The notes: generated by a model not told the origin, from the letters alone. A stretch of 64,000 nt of DNA from Siphonodentalium dalli (GCA_032622095.1 CP136064.1:43172989-43236988); one strand, 5' to 3'; shown: positions 12,009-19,857, numbered from the stretch's first letter. Numbers and translations: made by a program.

Positions 12009-12674
12009 ATGGGTCCAATTAACCATAGCTCCATACCATTTGAACCTTGTTCTAGTATTTGCATCACCGGACCAACTGGTTCTGGTAAGACGAGATGGGT
12101 CTACAGATTCCTGCAAAATCTTAATGGAATGTATTCTAGAGATCCACCTAAGAAAATAATGTACTGTTACGGTATTTATCAAAATTTCTATGATGAAATT
12201 GAATCATCAATCGAAAATTTGGTCATGCATCAAGGATTACCTACCCAAACAGAAATCGAAGAATTTGCTGACGGTAAACATAATATGTTAATATTAGACG
12301 ACTTGATGCATCGCATTATTGACCAAAAAGAGATTGAAACACTATTTACGCAGCAAACTCATCATCGCTGTCTTTCGGTGCTGTTTATTTCACAAAATTT
12401 ATACGCACAAGGCAAGGCTGCGAGAACTATAGCCTTAAACACAGGATATCTAATTTTATTCAAAAATTTGAGGGATGGATCACAAATTTCCACATTGGGT
12501 AGACAATTGTATCCCGGTAAATCTAAAGTACTGATTGAGGCATACAAGGATTGTATGAAGAAACCATTTGCGTATCTTATAATAGATATGTCCCCTCACA
12601 CTGAGGATAAATACAGGCTACGAACAGACGTGTTTCCCAACCAAGACCCTATAATTTACGTACCTACTACGTAA
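12009..12674 (+). CDS. ATP: Polinton packaging ATPase (FtsK/HerA, A32-like)
   Basis: A 221-residue P-loop ATPase expected to power DNA packaging into the capsid. Walker A GPTGSGKT is at residues 21-28 and Walker B MLILDD at 93-98. A sensor-like FISQN follows at about 126-130. Length suits Polinton and adintovirus ATPases, which are short single-domain enzymes of this family. The ATG follows a nine-A run and is the first in frame. It is the first gene of the plus-strand block, 22 bases before the next frame. No break is seen. The assignment is firm. Confidence 0.92.
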   Translation: MGPINHSSIPFEPCSSICITGPTGSGKTRWVYRFLQNLNGMYSRDPPKKIMYCYGIYQNFYDEIESSIENLVMHQGLPTQTEIEEFADGKHNMLILDDLMHRIIDQKEIETLFTQQTHHRCLSVLFISQNLYAQGKAARTIALNTGYLILFKNLRDGSQISTLGRQLYPGKSKVLIEAYKDCMKKPFAYLIIDMSPHTEDKYRLRTDVFPNQDPIIYVPTT

Positions 12675-12696
12675 TAAGAAGGGGACAGTATCGGAG

Positions 12697-13038
12697 ATGA
12701 GTCGCGACGATAAAATGAGTCGATTATTACGTAATGAGTTGAATTTTGTCAGACTATTGACATCAACACAATCAAGATCTCAACGAAACGCATTATTGAC
12801 ATCGATAACTAATAATCAGTTGAAAGTTCTGGTTGAAATTACGATCAATTTACTACATGATAGTTTAACAGTTACAGTTCAACAAAAAGCTAAATTACGG
12901 CGATATAAATCATTTTATATATTCTTGGGTGATAAATCTGTGAGTTTGTTGAGGAAAAGAAAAAGTGTGAATAATCACTCAACCGCCATTACTTTGATGT
13001 TGAACATCGTTGAACCTAAATTGAAACAGTTTTTGTGA
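12697..13038 (+). CDS. Small unassigned Polinton protein (113 aa)
   Basis: A 113-residue, mostly helical, basic protein with no enzyme motif. It has a SQRNALL segment, then QLKVLVEI and a lysine/arginine-rich KLRRYK stretch. From memory, similar small proteins sit beside the integrase in many animal Polintons, but I cannot name a function. Its TGA overlaps the ATG of the next gene by one base (TGATG), which suggests coordinated expression. A core or DNA-associated role is possible given the charge; this is a guess. Confidence 0.65.
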   Translation: MSRDDKMSRLLRNELNFVRLLTSTQSRSQRNALLTSITNNQLKVLVEITINLLHDSLTVTVQQKAKLRRYKSFYIFLGDKSVSLLRKRKSVNNHSTAITLMLNIVEPKLKQFL

Positions 13039-13406
13039 TGGAGTCTGTGAAGAAAACTGTTTTGATCCCGTATGAAAGATATATGAGGTACACTGAAAAA
13101 AGTGAACACAAAAAAGTTTCATCGGAGTCTAACATTGAACACAGCGACATCTCGGCAAACAATAGTAGCCATTCCGATGAAATGGATAAAGAAATGGACC
13201 CGATGAATAATCAGATTGTTAATACAGTTCAAACGACTGAACCTCAGGATGCAATCCAAAAATCAGAAGTTAACACATCGAAAAAGACACGTACCAAGCA
13301 AAGAAAAAAGAAAATAAGAGGGGTTAAGCGTGAAATATCTAGACCTCCTGGTATAATCGCCGGTAAGCTGACCAAGATAAAGAAGAAACGTTGGCTATCA
13401 CTGTGA
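13038..13406 (+). CDS. Small basic, low-complexity Polinton protein (122 aa)
   Basis: The true ATG is at 13038, overlapping the previous stop. The N-terminus has a KTVLIPYERYMRY segment. The middle is Ser/Asn/Glu-rich and looks disordered. The C-terminus is very rich in Lys and Arg (about residues 78-120), resembling a nuclear-localisation or nucleic-acid-binding tail. A core or condensation protein like adenoviral core proteins is possible, but no homology is asserted. It ends five bases before the integrase ATG at 13412. Confidence 0.6.
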   Translation: MESVKKTVLIPYERYMRYTEKSEHKKVSSESNIEHSDISANNSSHSDEMDKEMDPMNNQIVNTVQTTEPQDAIQKSEVNTSKKTRTKQRKKKIRGVKREISRPPGIIAGKLTKIKKKRWLSL

Positions 13407-13411
13407 ACAAT

Positions 13412-14521
13412 ATGGCCGATTGGAAAGATTATTTGAGTTCAATTTATTTTAATCCGGGTCACCCCGCATCGTACTCAGGAGCTACAAAGTTGCATCAGAC
13501 TGTAAAATCTGAAAATAAGCACAACATTTCCAAGCGCGAGATTGTGACGTGGCTACAAAATCATGAAAGTTATTCCCTGACAAAAAGTGTTAGACGAAAA
13601 TTCCCGAGGTCTCGTGTTATTGTAAACGCTTCTGACAGTCAATGGGATGGAGACCTCATGGATATGAATGATGTTTCCAAAGACAACGACAATTACACCT
13701 ACGTGTTAGTAATGATTGACATTTTTTCTAGGAAGTTATGGTGTGAAGCTATAAAGAGGAAAACTGCAATTAATGTGATCAATGCTATGAAACATATATT
13801 TGAAGGTGGAAGAACCCCGCGCGTCCTCCGAACGGATCGCGGTTCGGAGTTCACAAACAAACGGGTCAAAAGTTACCTTAAGGGTCTTCATATATCTCAA
13901 ATTTTTACGCAAAACGAAATGAAAGCCAATTATTCGGAACGGGTCATAAAAACTATAAAGCAGAAGATTTCGCGTTATATGATAAAGCATAATAATGCTA
14001 GATATATCGACATTCTACAAGATATTGTGAAAAGTTATAACCATACAATACATCGTTCGTTAGGCACCACCCCTGACTCCATAACTGTTGAGAATGAAGA
14101 TGAGTCTCGTCTCGATCAGTGGTTAATAAGACAGAAGGGAGGTGTTAAAAGTAAATTGAAGAAAAAGTTCAAATACAATGTAAATGATATCGTTAGAATA
14201 TCACACACCAAAGCAGTTTTTGACCGAGAATATTCTCAGAAATGGACTGGAGAGTTGTTCAAAGTGACTAAGAGGTTTTACAGGCAGAACATACCCTTGT
14301 ATACATTGACAGATTTCTTGGATGAAAACATTGAGGGTGCTTTCTATGAGTCAGAACTTCAAGGGGTGCGCGTTGATGATGAAACAGTTTACAGAATAGA
14401 TAAAATTGTCAAAAAGAGGAAACGAAAGGGTCAAACTGAAGTCCTGGTACACTGGCATTCATGGCCTGACAAATTTAATTCATGGATTTTAGAGTCTGAT
14501 GTCGACAGATATCAAAATTAA
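13412..14521 (+). CDS. INT: Polinton integrase, retroviral (rve/DDE) type with chromodomain
   Basis: A 369-residue enzyme that inserts the element into host DNA. The ATG at 13412 follows directly on the previous stop; an extension to 13391 would need a TTG start. The catalytic core shows D81 (in WDGDLMDM), D142 (in LRTDRGSEF) and E176 (in NYSERV), a D-33-E spacing. A basic linker follows, then a C-terminal chromodomain at about 327-369 with the aromatic VYRIDKI, VHWHSWPD and NSWI elements. Chromodomains on Polinton and Ty3/gypsy integrases are known to steer integration toward modified chromatin. The frame is intact. Confidence 0.92.
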   Translation: MADWKDYLSSIYFNPGHPASYSGATKLHQTVKSENKHNISKREIVTWLQNHESYSLTKSVRRKFPRSRVIVNASDSQWDGDLMDMNDVSKDNDNYTYVLVMIDIFSRKLWCEAIKRKTAINVINAMKHIFEGGRTPRVLRTDRGSEFTNKRVKSYLKGLHISQIFTQNEMKANYSERVIKTIKQKISRYMIKHNNARYIDILQDIVKSYNHTIHRSLGTTPDSITVENEDESRLDQWLIRQKGGVKSKLKKKFKYNVNDIVRISHTKAVFDREYSQKWTGELFKVTKRFYRQNIPLYTLTDFLDENIEGAFYESELQGVRVDDETVYRIDKIVKKRKRKGQTEVLVHWHSWPDKFNSWILESDVDRYQN

Positions 14522-14999
14522 TAAGAGCAAGCTATCCGAGGGGGAAACCATTACAATCATGAATAATAGAACAGATACCTTGACGAATATGTTTCAAACA
14601 GAACGCGGTCGTCTACATATGAATCTCCTTAAATGGATAGGAATTACGATTATGGTAATAACTCTGTCACTACCGGTTATAATAGTTCCAAAGAAGATAC
14701 CACGTCAGACGGGGGACTATGAATTACGGCATACGAACGAGTCACGCCCCCATGATTACGAACAACACCCCTGTGGGTTCGTGAAAAAGTGGACAATACG
14801 ATCAAACATTACTGTTACATTATGTAATAATCAAGGGCGCATTTATACACGCATTAGGCGAGTTGTGAATAACACTCCCGCGATTATAAGTATTCCGTAT
14901 AACCAGTGGTCTGCCTTCAAGTATATATTCAGTGATGTTGATAAAAGTATAAGAGAAGAGATGAACATTGATTCTCATTTGAAACAAAATAGAAACTAG
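14499..14999 (+). CDS. Membrane protein with possible PC4-like C-terminal domain (166 aa)
   Basis: The frame overlaps the integrase end by 23 bases; a second ATG at 14559 would avoid the overlap and shorten the protein to 146 residues. One strong transmembrane segment lies at residues 43-63. The C-terminal part (about 96-154) reads as beta strands followed by SIPYNQWSAFKYIFSDVDKS, which resembles the strand-turn-helix end of PC4/Sub1 domains. That similarity is weaker than in the gene at 18315-18926. It could instead be a virion membrane or minor structural protein. The frame is intact and lies among structural genes. Confidence 0.55.
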   Translation: MSTDIKINKSKLSEGETITIMNNRTDTLTNMFQTERGRLHMNLLKWIGITIMVITLSLPVIIVPKKIPRQTGDYELRHTNESRPHDYEQHPCGFVKKWTIRSNITVTLCNNQGRIYTRIRRVVNNTPAIISIPYNQWSAFKYIFSDVDKSIREEMNIDSHLKQNRN

Positions 15000-15003
15000 T
15001 CAT

Positions 15004-15441
15004 ATGGATAATTATTATCTGTACCTGACTAGCGACGATTCCATAGATAAATATCCAGATAATCGTCCTCTCGACTTCACAATAGAGTTACCTGGTGTAT
15101 TAATATTGGAAGGGGCGTGGTTATGTTGTTTGAAAGACATAAACATAACTGACCATATAGACACGGATTTATTATATATTTGTTCGGACATATGTGGAGA
15201 ATCAATAGCCTGCGACACATCATCCCCCATCCTCCGGGTTATAAAGAGAGACACACGTGATACGGGTCATTGGCGGAGTTTTGAGGACTCATTCTACATA
15301 AACGTAAGACAGGATAAACTTCAGCGTCTCAGGATTTTTATAAGAGGCGATAAACTTTCTAAAATAAATGCAGAAAAAAGAGTGACCTGTACACTACATC
15401 TGAAGAAACATGTCGATCACGTATATTCCCGCAGATATTGA
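15004..15441 (+). CDS. Penton-like / minor capsid protein (145 aa)
   Basis: The N-terminus follows the pattern common in Polinton and adintovirus minor capsid (single jelly-roll, penton) proteins: YYLYLTSDDS, then YPDNRPLDFTIELP, then LEGAWLCCLKDI. It would occupy the fivefold vertices of the capsid. At 145 residues it is shorter than many family members, so the C-terminal part may be reduced. It lies between the membrane protein and the major capsid gene. Its end overlaps the next frame by 32 bases. The assignment rests on the N-terminal pattern. Confidence 0.6.
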   Translation: MDNYYLYLTSDDSIDKYPDNRPLDFTIELPGVLILEGAWLCCLKDINITDHIDTDLLYICSDICGESIACDTSSPILRVIKRDTRDTGHWRSFEDSFYINVRQDKLQRLRIFIRGDKLSKINAEKRVTCTLHLKKHVDHVYSRRY

Positions 15442-15739
15442 AAAGTGGAGAAAACATTTCAGGGACATGATTAATGGGAAGTTAACGCCAGATAATGAGG
15501 GTCGCTACTTTATTGACAAAACTCAAAATAGCGATAGTGAAGAAGAAGACGTTCTAAAACCACATATTAACGTAGTGACACCCATAGCGCAAGCGATTGA
15601 AATGGCCAAAGCAGAAGTTGCAGAAAATAAGTTGACACAAGCACGTAAGACGTCAAAAAAAAACAATAAGAGGGTGTTACCTAACGATTTGGCTCATAAC
15701 CCTAAGAATGTGAAAACCACCTGGTTCGATAAACCATGA
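15410..15739 (+). CDS. Small charged Polinton protein upstream of MCP (109 aa)
   Basis: A 109-residue protein starting in the end of the penton-like gene. It has an acidic middle (DSEEED) and a basic C-terminal half (KTSKKNNKRVLP). No enzyme motif is visible. The position directly before the major capsid gene and the size are compatible with a minor virion or core protein, but I cannot name a family. Its TGA overlaps the MCP ATG (ATGA). Confidence 0.5.
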   Translation: MSITYIPADIEKWRKHFRDMINGKLTPDNEGRYFIDKTQNSDSEEEDVLKPHINVVTPIAQAIEMAKAEVAENKLTQARKTSKKNNKRVLPNDLAHNPKNVKTTWFDKP

Positions 15740-16998
15740 ATGAATACAGAGAGTACCATACCTCTAAATTGGCATTATTTGAATCGCCCACGGTTGACAG
15801 CGGAATACAAGCGACAGAATGGATAAACTACAGACCCGTGAATCAGCTGACAGACACTGCAGCTTTAGAGTTCAATATTCCCGCCATGGCCACAACCTAC
15901 ATGGACCTCAAACGGACATTGCTACTTCTCAAACTCAAAATAACCAAGCAAGATGGTTCGGCTCTAACCGTTAATGACGATGTGGGTCTGATAAATGCAC
16001 CCCTACATTCAATATTTTCGCAGGTCGATTTGAATATACAGCAAGTTCCCGTGAGTCAAGTCGGTCCGAATTATCCATACAAAGCATATTTCGATGTACT
16101 CTTAGAAACTGAACGTAAGGAACAGCTACATGGACAAGCGTTCGAAAAGGACACGGCAGGTGGTATGGACCTGGCAGATTCGAAAAGCGGGAACTCTGGC
16201 CTGTATTACAGGTCCAAAACAACCCGTACTAGTCAAATAATGGATATTATGGGATCAATTCAGCTTGACTTCTTCCAACAGGACAAATTACTACTAAATG
16301 GTCTCCCGCTCACGTTAAAATTCGGGCAGACGAGAGATGTTTTTAGACTGATGTATGCGGGAACCACTGAGACATACAAGTTGAAAATACAGGAAGCTAA
16401 TTTGAGACTAGCCACTGTGAAAGTTAACCCCGGTGTATTACTCAGTCATACTGAGTCACTCAAGAAAAAGAACGCGTGTTATCCTTTTTCAAAATCTATC
16501 ATAAAGACGTATACAGTGTCAAAAGGTGCATTCAGTTTGGGAGAAGATAATCTATTTCAAGGAAACGTACCCAGTAGCTGTATTATTGGCTTAGTATCAT
16601 CAAAGGCTGAAAGCGGTTCACGCGATAAGAACCCGTTCAACTTTGCGACTTTTGGATGCAACTTCGTCGGATTTTACGTCAACGGGCAGTCTATGCCAGC
16701 CCAAGCACTCCAACCGAACTTTACCAGTAAGGAATATGTAGAAGCTTACAATACGATAATAAAAGATGCGAAACGAAAAGCCGTTCATATTACTTATGAG
16801 GATTATGCGAAAGGTTATTGCATATATCGGATAAACCCGCAAGGAATTAATCACGACAGGGTCATACCACACAAAGGTCACACACGCCTCGAGATTAAAT
16901 TCTCATCGGCTTTGAAAGACAATTGTACTGTAATCGTATACGCAAAATTTCCTGCCGTTCTCAAAGTTGACGAGAGTCGTAAAGTTTGCATTGAATAA
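15736..16998 (+). CDS. MCP: Polinton major capsid protein (double jelly-roll)
   Basis: A 420-residue hexon-type capsid protein. Family hallmarks include DLKRTLLLLKLKI, then LHSIFSQVDLNI, then YPYKAYFDVLL in the first half. Later come a DFFQQDKLLLNGLPL segment and a C-terminal LEIKFSSAL. This pattern is typical of Polinton and adintovirus MCPs, which form trimeric pseudo-hexagonal capsomers. Length is near the short end of the family range. The frame is complete and coupled to its neighbours by ATGA upstream and TAATG downstream. Together with ATPase and protease it implies virion-forming ability. Confidence 0.9.
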   Translation: MNEYREYHTSKLALFESPTVDSGIQATEWINYRPVNQLTDTAALEFNIPAMATTYMDLKRTLLLLKLKITKQDGSALTVNDDVGLINAPLHSIFSQVDLNIQQVPVSQVGPNYPYKAYFDVLLETERKEQLHGQAFEKDTAGGMDLADSKSGNSGLYYRSKTTRTSQIMDIMGSIQLDFFQQDKLLLNGLPLTLKFGQTRDVFRLMYAGTTETYKLKIQEANLRLATVKVNPGVLLSHTESLKKKNACYPFSKSIIKTYTVSKGAFSLGEDNLFQGNVPSSCIIGLVSSKAESGSRDKNPFNFATFGCNFVGFYVNGQSMPAQALQPNFTSKEYVEAYNTIIKDAKRKAVHITYEDYAKGYCIYRINPQGINHDRVIPHKGHTRLEIKFSSALKDNCTVIVYAKFPAVLKVDESRKVCIE

Positions 16999-17444
16999 TG
17001 AATACACGCGGACTCATGAGGGCGATAAATAGTTTCACAAACCATAATGAGATACATGTTTGTCCCATAGACAAATTACCTCTTTATATCCAATATCCCC
17101 GGATGTATATAGTTAACACAGACGAGAGTAGCCAACCTGGACGCCACTGGATATTGATGACATTCCAGGAACATAACGTATCAGAGTTCTTCGACCCTAT
17201 GGGATTAAAACCCGAGTGTTACAACGGACGATTTAAACACGTGTTGTTATTGAATGGACCTCGTTACGAGTGCAATGCTTACAGATTACAGGGTTCTAAT
17301 ATATGTGGTCCCTATTGCATATACTTTGCATTCTATAAACTGTGCGGATACAGTCTAGAAAATATAATGAGACGTTTCAGTGTCAATAATTATATGTATA
17401 ATGATTTAATTATTAAGGATTTTATGTTGAAATATATTCTGTAA
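16998..17444 (+). CDS. PRO: Polinton maturation cysteine protease (adenain/Ulp1-like)
   Basis: A 148-residue protease expected to process virion precursors. The catalytic set is visible: H50 (in GRHWIL), D66 (in FFDPMG), Q98 (in LQGSNICG) and C103 (in CGPYC). Order and spacing fit adenovirus protease and Polinton homologues. The ATG shares its A with the MCP stop codon (TAATG). It ends the plus-strand block, and a polyadenylation signal lies about 57 bases downstream. Confidence 0.9.
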   Translation: MNTRGLMRAINSFTNHNEIHVCPIDKLPLYIQYPRMYIVNTDESSQPGRHWILMTFQEHNVSEFFDPMGLKPECYNGRFKHVLLLNGPRYECNAYRLQGSNICGPYCIYFAFYKLCGYSLENIMRRFSVNNYMYNDLIIKDFMLKYIL

Positions 17445-17500
17445 ACGCTCTTCATTAGCGACAACGAGAGAAACACTCTTTAAATTATATTATGTATATA

Positions 17501-17506
17501 AATAAA
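17501..17506 (+). terminator. Polyadenylation signal for the plus-strand block
   Basis: AATAAA lies 57 bases past the protease stop codon in an A/T-rich tail, before a convergent minus-strand gene. It is a plausible common 3' end for the morphogenesis genes. Confidence 0.55.
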
Positions 17507-17561
17507 ATATTGTAAATACAATCATTTATCGTTCTTATATTATCATATGTATGAATGGGAA

Positions 17562-17592
<31 letters not shown>

Positions 17593-17777
17593 GACTGGGT
17601 TGAGAGGGTGGGGGTGGGGGGTCTGTGGAGAGAGTCCGGTGAGGTGGTATTAGGTCTGTTGTCAAAACAAACAAAAAAATCTATTGTTTTTGTTTGTTTC
17701 GTCAAAAGCCTAAAAAACAAAGGTATGTGAGCCATCCCCCCGAATGAAAAAAAATAGATAATCGATACATATATATA
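17507..17777. other. Convergent intergenic spacer with TA microsatellite and G-rich tract
   Basis: The spacer holds a TA run at about 17561-17587 and, at 17597-17633, a plus-strand G-rich tract (GGGTGGGGGTGGGGGG) with G-quadruplex potential. It separates the protease from the TBP-like gene, which end toward each other. Confidence 0.6.
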
Positions 17778-17783
17778 TTTATT
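17778..17783 (-). terminator. Polyadenylation signal overlapping the TBP-like stop codon
   Basis: On the minus strand AATAAA overlaps the TAA stop of the TBP-like frame. This compact layout is typical of viral genomes. Confidence 0.45.
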
Positions 17784-18303
17784 CTGAAAGTAATTCAAGT
17801 TCACATATGGTAGGATATACAATATTTAACATCTGCTTTTCACTTTTAATGCCCGTAATCACAATTTTTCCATTATGAAAGCATGTAAAATGTATTTTCT
17901 CACGTCTGAACATTGCCGCAGGGAACAGCTCTAATTCGTAAGAACATTCCATAAGTTTCACTAAAATGTTTAAGTCAAGTTTTCCATTTAACTGACAAAA
18001 TGCAGACATTGTCAAAATTTTTATGGAATTTAATCTCACTCGCCAACCACATTTTTGAATATGTCGAGCGTACCGACGCAATCGAACTCGTGTCTGTTTG
18101 ACACTATCAGAAAGCCCGTTAACAACGATTTTACCCGTGTTAAACACGAGGCAACATCCACCGAATTTAGAATGTTTCCATACAACTCCGCTAAACTTTT
18201 TGGAATTGTATTCAATGTTCGAACAGCCGAGTGTCAAATCCCTTAGATTAATAGAACAGTTCAAATCTGCAGAACATACGACATTAGTTATTCGTAGCAT
18301 CAT
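17779..18303 (-). CDS. TATA-binding-protein-like transcription factor (TBP core)
   Basis: A 174-residue protein corresponding to the conserved TBP saddle with no N-terminal extension. Both direct repeats are readable. Repeat 1 contains SNIEYNSKKFSGVV and CLVFNTGKIVVNG; repeat 2 contains YELELFPAAMF and CFHNGKIVITG. The four phenylalanines that kink the TATA box align at F37, F54, F127 and F142. The repeat-1 DNA-contact Asn is present (N7), while its repeat-2 partner seems replaced by Thr (T98). Family knowledge says TBP nucleates RNA polymerase complexes at TATA boxes. The gene lies next to a tandem PC4 gene, and TATA-like boxes precede element genes. Divergence from cellular TBP argues against a recent host mRNA copy. 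Confidence 0.88.
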   Translation of the reverse strand: MMLRITNVVCSADLNCSINLRDLTLGCSNIEYNSKKFSGVVWKHSKFGGCCLVFNTGKIVVNGLSDSVKQTRVRLRRYARHIQKCGWRVRLNSIKILTMSAFCQLNGKLDLNILVKLMECSYELELFPAAMFRREKIHFTCFHNGKIVITGIKSEKQMLNIVYPTICELELLSE

Positions 18304-18314
18304 AGGAGTAATGT

Positions 18315-18926
18315 TTAGATCAATGTCTGCATCCGGTTAATCAAACACGTTCTATCGCCGTTGGGGCAGCATTCCATACATCTTAAAGATCCTTCCTGGT
18401 TTTGGTGATCGTCGGTCAAATAGCACTGCACAGTCTGATCAATTTCAGGAATATTAGCACACAGGACGAATATAGCTCCAACTAGTTCTTCAAATTGGTC
18501 GAATGTCAGAGATATTCCGTATTTGGTTGCACACAAATCATCTGAATGTTCAGGCAGCCAATACCTGCGAATGTCAACACGCGGGATGCCGCTCTTTATC
18601 GTAATGAAGAAATTCCCTCCGATATGACGTCTCATGAATACATCGTCTTCACCGGTACGATAACTGACCACTTCTTGATGTATATCTGCTAAGTAAGATT
18701 TCAACTCTTTGAATCTCCTTAGATTTAATGTTATTCCAGATTTTGTCGGAAATTTATGGCCCGCAGAACTTTCACCGCACTCTCGTATGTGTATATACAG
18801 ATTTCCCTGGAATCGGCCGTCAAATAGGAAAATGTCATTTCCTAACGGGGCCAAGCATTGTGGATGGAACGCCCTCTCGTTGGTTTCAGTCCGTTGGTTT
18901 CCTTCAACATCGGGTTGATCAGTCAT
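18315..18926 (-). CDS. Tandem PC4/Sub1-like transcription cofactor (two domains)
   Basis: A 203-residue protein if it starts at ATG 18926; the frame also runs from 18968. Two PC4-like units are visible, at about 30-86 and 97-162. Each has a beta sheet ending in an IRE or IRRYW motif, then a loop, then GI(T/S)L followed by a helix (RRFKELKSYLADI and DQFEELVGAI). Cellular PC4/Sub1 has one such unit, dimerises, binds single-stranded DNA and stimulates RNA polymerase II initiation. Two units in one chain could mimic the dimer. The C-terminus has a Cys cluster (CMECCPNGDRTC). It lies 11 bases from the TBP-like gene on the same strand. Confidence 0.85.
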   Translation of the reverse strand: MTDQPDVEGNQRTETNERAFHPQCLAPLGNDIFLFDGRFQGNLYIHIRECGESSAGHKFPTKSGITLNLRRFKELKSYLADIHQEVVSYRTGEDDVFMRRHIGGNFFITIKSGIPRVDIRRYWLPEHSDDLCATKYGISLTFDQFEELVGAIFVLCANIPEIDQTVQCYLTDDHQNQEGSLRCMECCPNGDRTCLINRMQTLI

Positions 18927-18942
18927 TGTTTTTTTATTTTGA

Positions 18943-18965
18943 ACCTGGAAAATAAGAAAACAAAA
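18943..18965 (-). promoter_or_regulatory. Candidate 3' splice site before the PC4-like start
   Basis: On the minus strand TTTTCTTATTTTCCAG precedes the ATG at 18926 by about 16 bases. This looks like a polypyrimidine tract plus acceptor and would favour the 18926 start with an intron in the leader. Candidate donors upstream are ACAG|GTTAGT at 19970 and CGAG|GTACGT at 20256. Confidence 0.35.
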
Positions 18966-19039
18966 CATTACTTATCAGTTACACATCGAGAATACAAAAG
19001 TCCGAAAGGAGTCCGCTCATGCGTTTGGTGGATGTTGGG

Positions 19040-19254
19040 TGTGGGGGGAGGCCCGCCCCCCCGCCCCCGCCCCGCCCTGGGGATGGGGAGGTCCGCCCGC
19101 CCCGCCCCGCCCGCCCTGGGGAGGGGAGGCCCGCCCGCCCGCCCGCCCTGGGGAGGGGAGGTCCGCCCGCCCGCCCGCCCGCCCCGCCCGCCCTGGGGAG
19201 GGGAGCCCCGCCCCCGCCCCCGGGGGGAGGGGGAGGCCCGCCCCGCCCCGCATA
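19040..19254. repeat. G+C-rich minisatellite inside the Polinton
   Basis: About 215 bases of nearly pure G+C, made of variants of GCCCTGGGGAGGGGAGG followed by CCCGCCCG blocks (four to five units). It contrasts sharply with the A+T-rich element and has G-quadruplex potential. Open frames through it on both strands are artefacts of lacking stop codons. Confidence 0.8.
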
Positions 19255-19296
19255 CTCAATAAGAATAAGAAAATTGAGTCATTGAGTCAGTTCATT

Positions 19297-19857
19297 ATGG
19301 AGAGAATACTACCCGCAGAAATACTGGAGAAAATATACAATCAGCTAATTGAAATGTCAACTATAAATCCAGAAATAAAAAAACAACTACTACACAATTG
19401 GTTTATAAGAGAAATTAAAATAATACTGAAGAATATAGATGAAGGATATTTTCCTGTACAACGATTGAAATCTTTGATTGCTAGGTCTGAATTTGAAACT
19501 GATTTCTTACAAGATATATTGAATCAAATGTATTCAAATCGCTGGGTATTTAGAGGCGTTCCTAAAAACAAAATACATGACATTCGTGAACTTGTTGGAG
19601 ATAACTTTGTGAGATTTGCAGAATACCGAGACTGGGTTTTCAATCAGAGAAGTTTTGAAGAAGTGACAATAATTCATGGATATATCATTCTCCGTGAACC
19701 GTGTACACTGTTCACGATTGAACAAATACTTAACAGCGGCGTGATTTTGGATTACATTTCTACAAGTAAATCGAAATATATTTCAGAATTAGAGAATGAA
19801 TTAATCTGGTCATTCGGAATAATCTGGAATTATGGTGACTCTTCGTTGAGAAAATAA
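19297..19857 (+). CDS. Unassigned Polinton protein (186 aa)
   Basis: The start is set at ATG 19297 because the frame upstream runs through the G+C-rich repeat and gives only Pro/Arg/Gly. The protein begins MERILPAEILEKIYNQL, is rich in Ile, Leu, Asn and charged residues, and looks alpha-helical. The opening LPAEILEKIY faintly recalls an F-box start, but this is too weak to assign. It runs opposite to PC4 and polB and may lie inside a leader intron of the PC4 gene. The stop codon overlaps AATAAA and is followed at once by a 20-A run. Function unknown. Confidence 0.55.
   Translation: MERILPAEILEKIYNQLIEMSTINPEIKKQLLHNWFIREIKIILKNIDEGYFPVQRLKSLIARSEFETDFLQDILNQMYSNRWVFRGVPKNKIHDIRELVGDNFVRFAEYRDWVFNQRSFEEVTIIHGYIILREPCTLFTIEQILNSGVILDYISTSKSKYISELENELIWSFGIIWNYGDSSLRK

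Noticed and set aside
19039-19296. N-terminal extension of the 186-aa protein through the G+C-rich tract (Pro/Arg/Gly-rich)
   Set aside because: The open frame is a composition artefact: frames are open on both strands through the minisatellite, and a good ATG lies after it at 19297.
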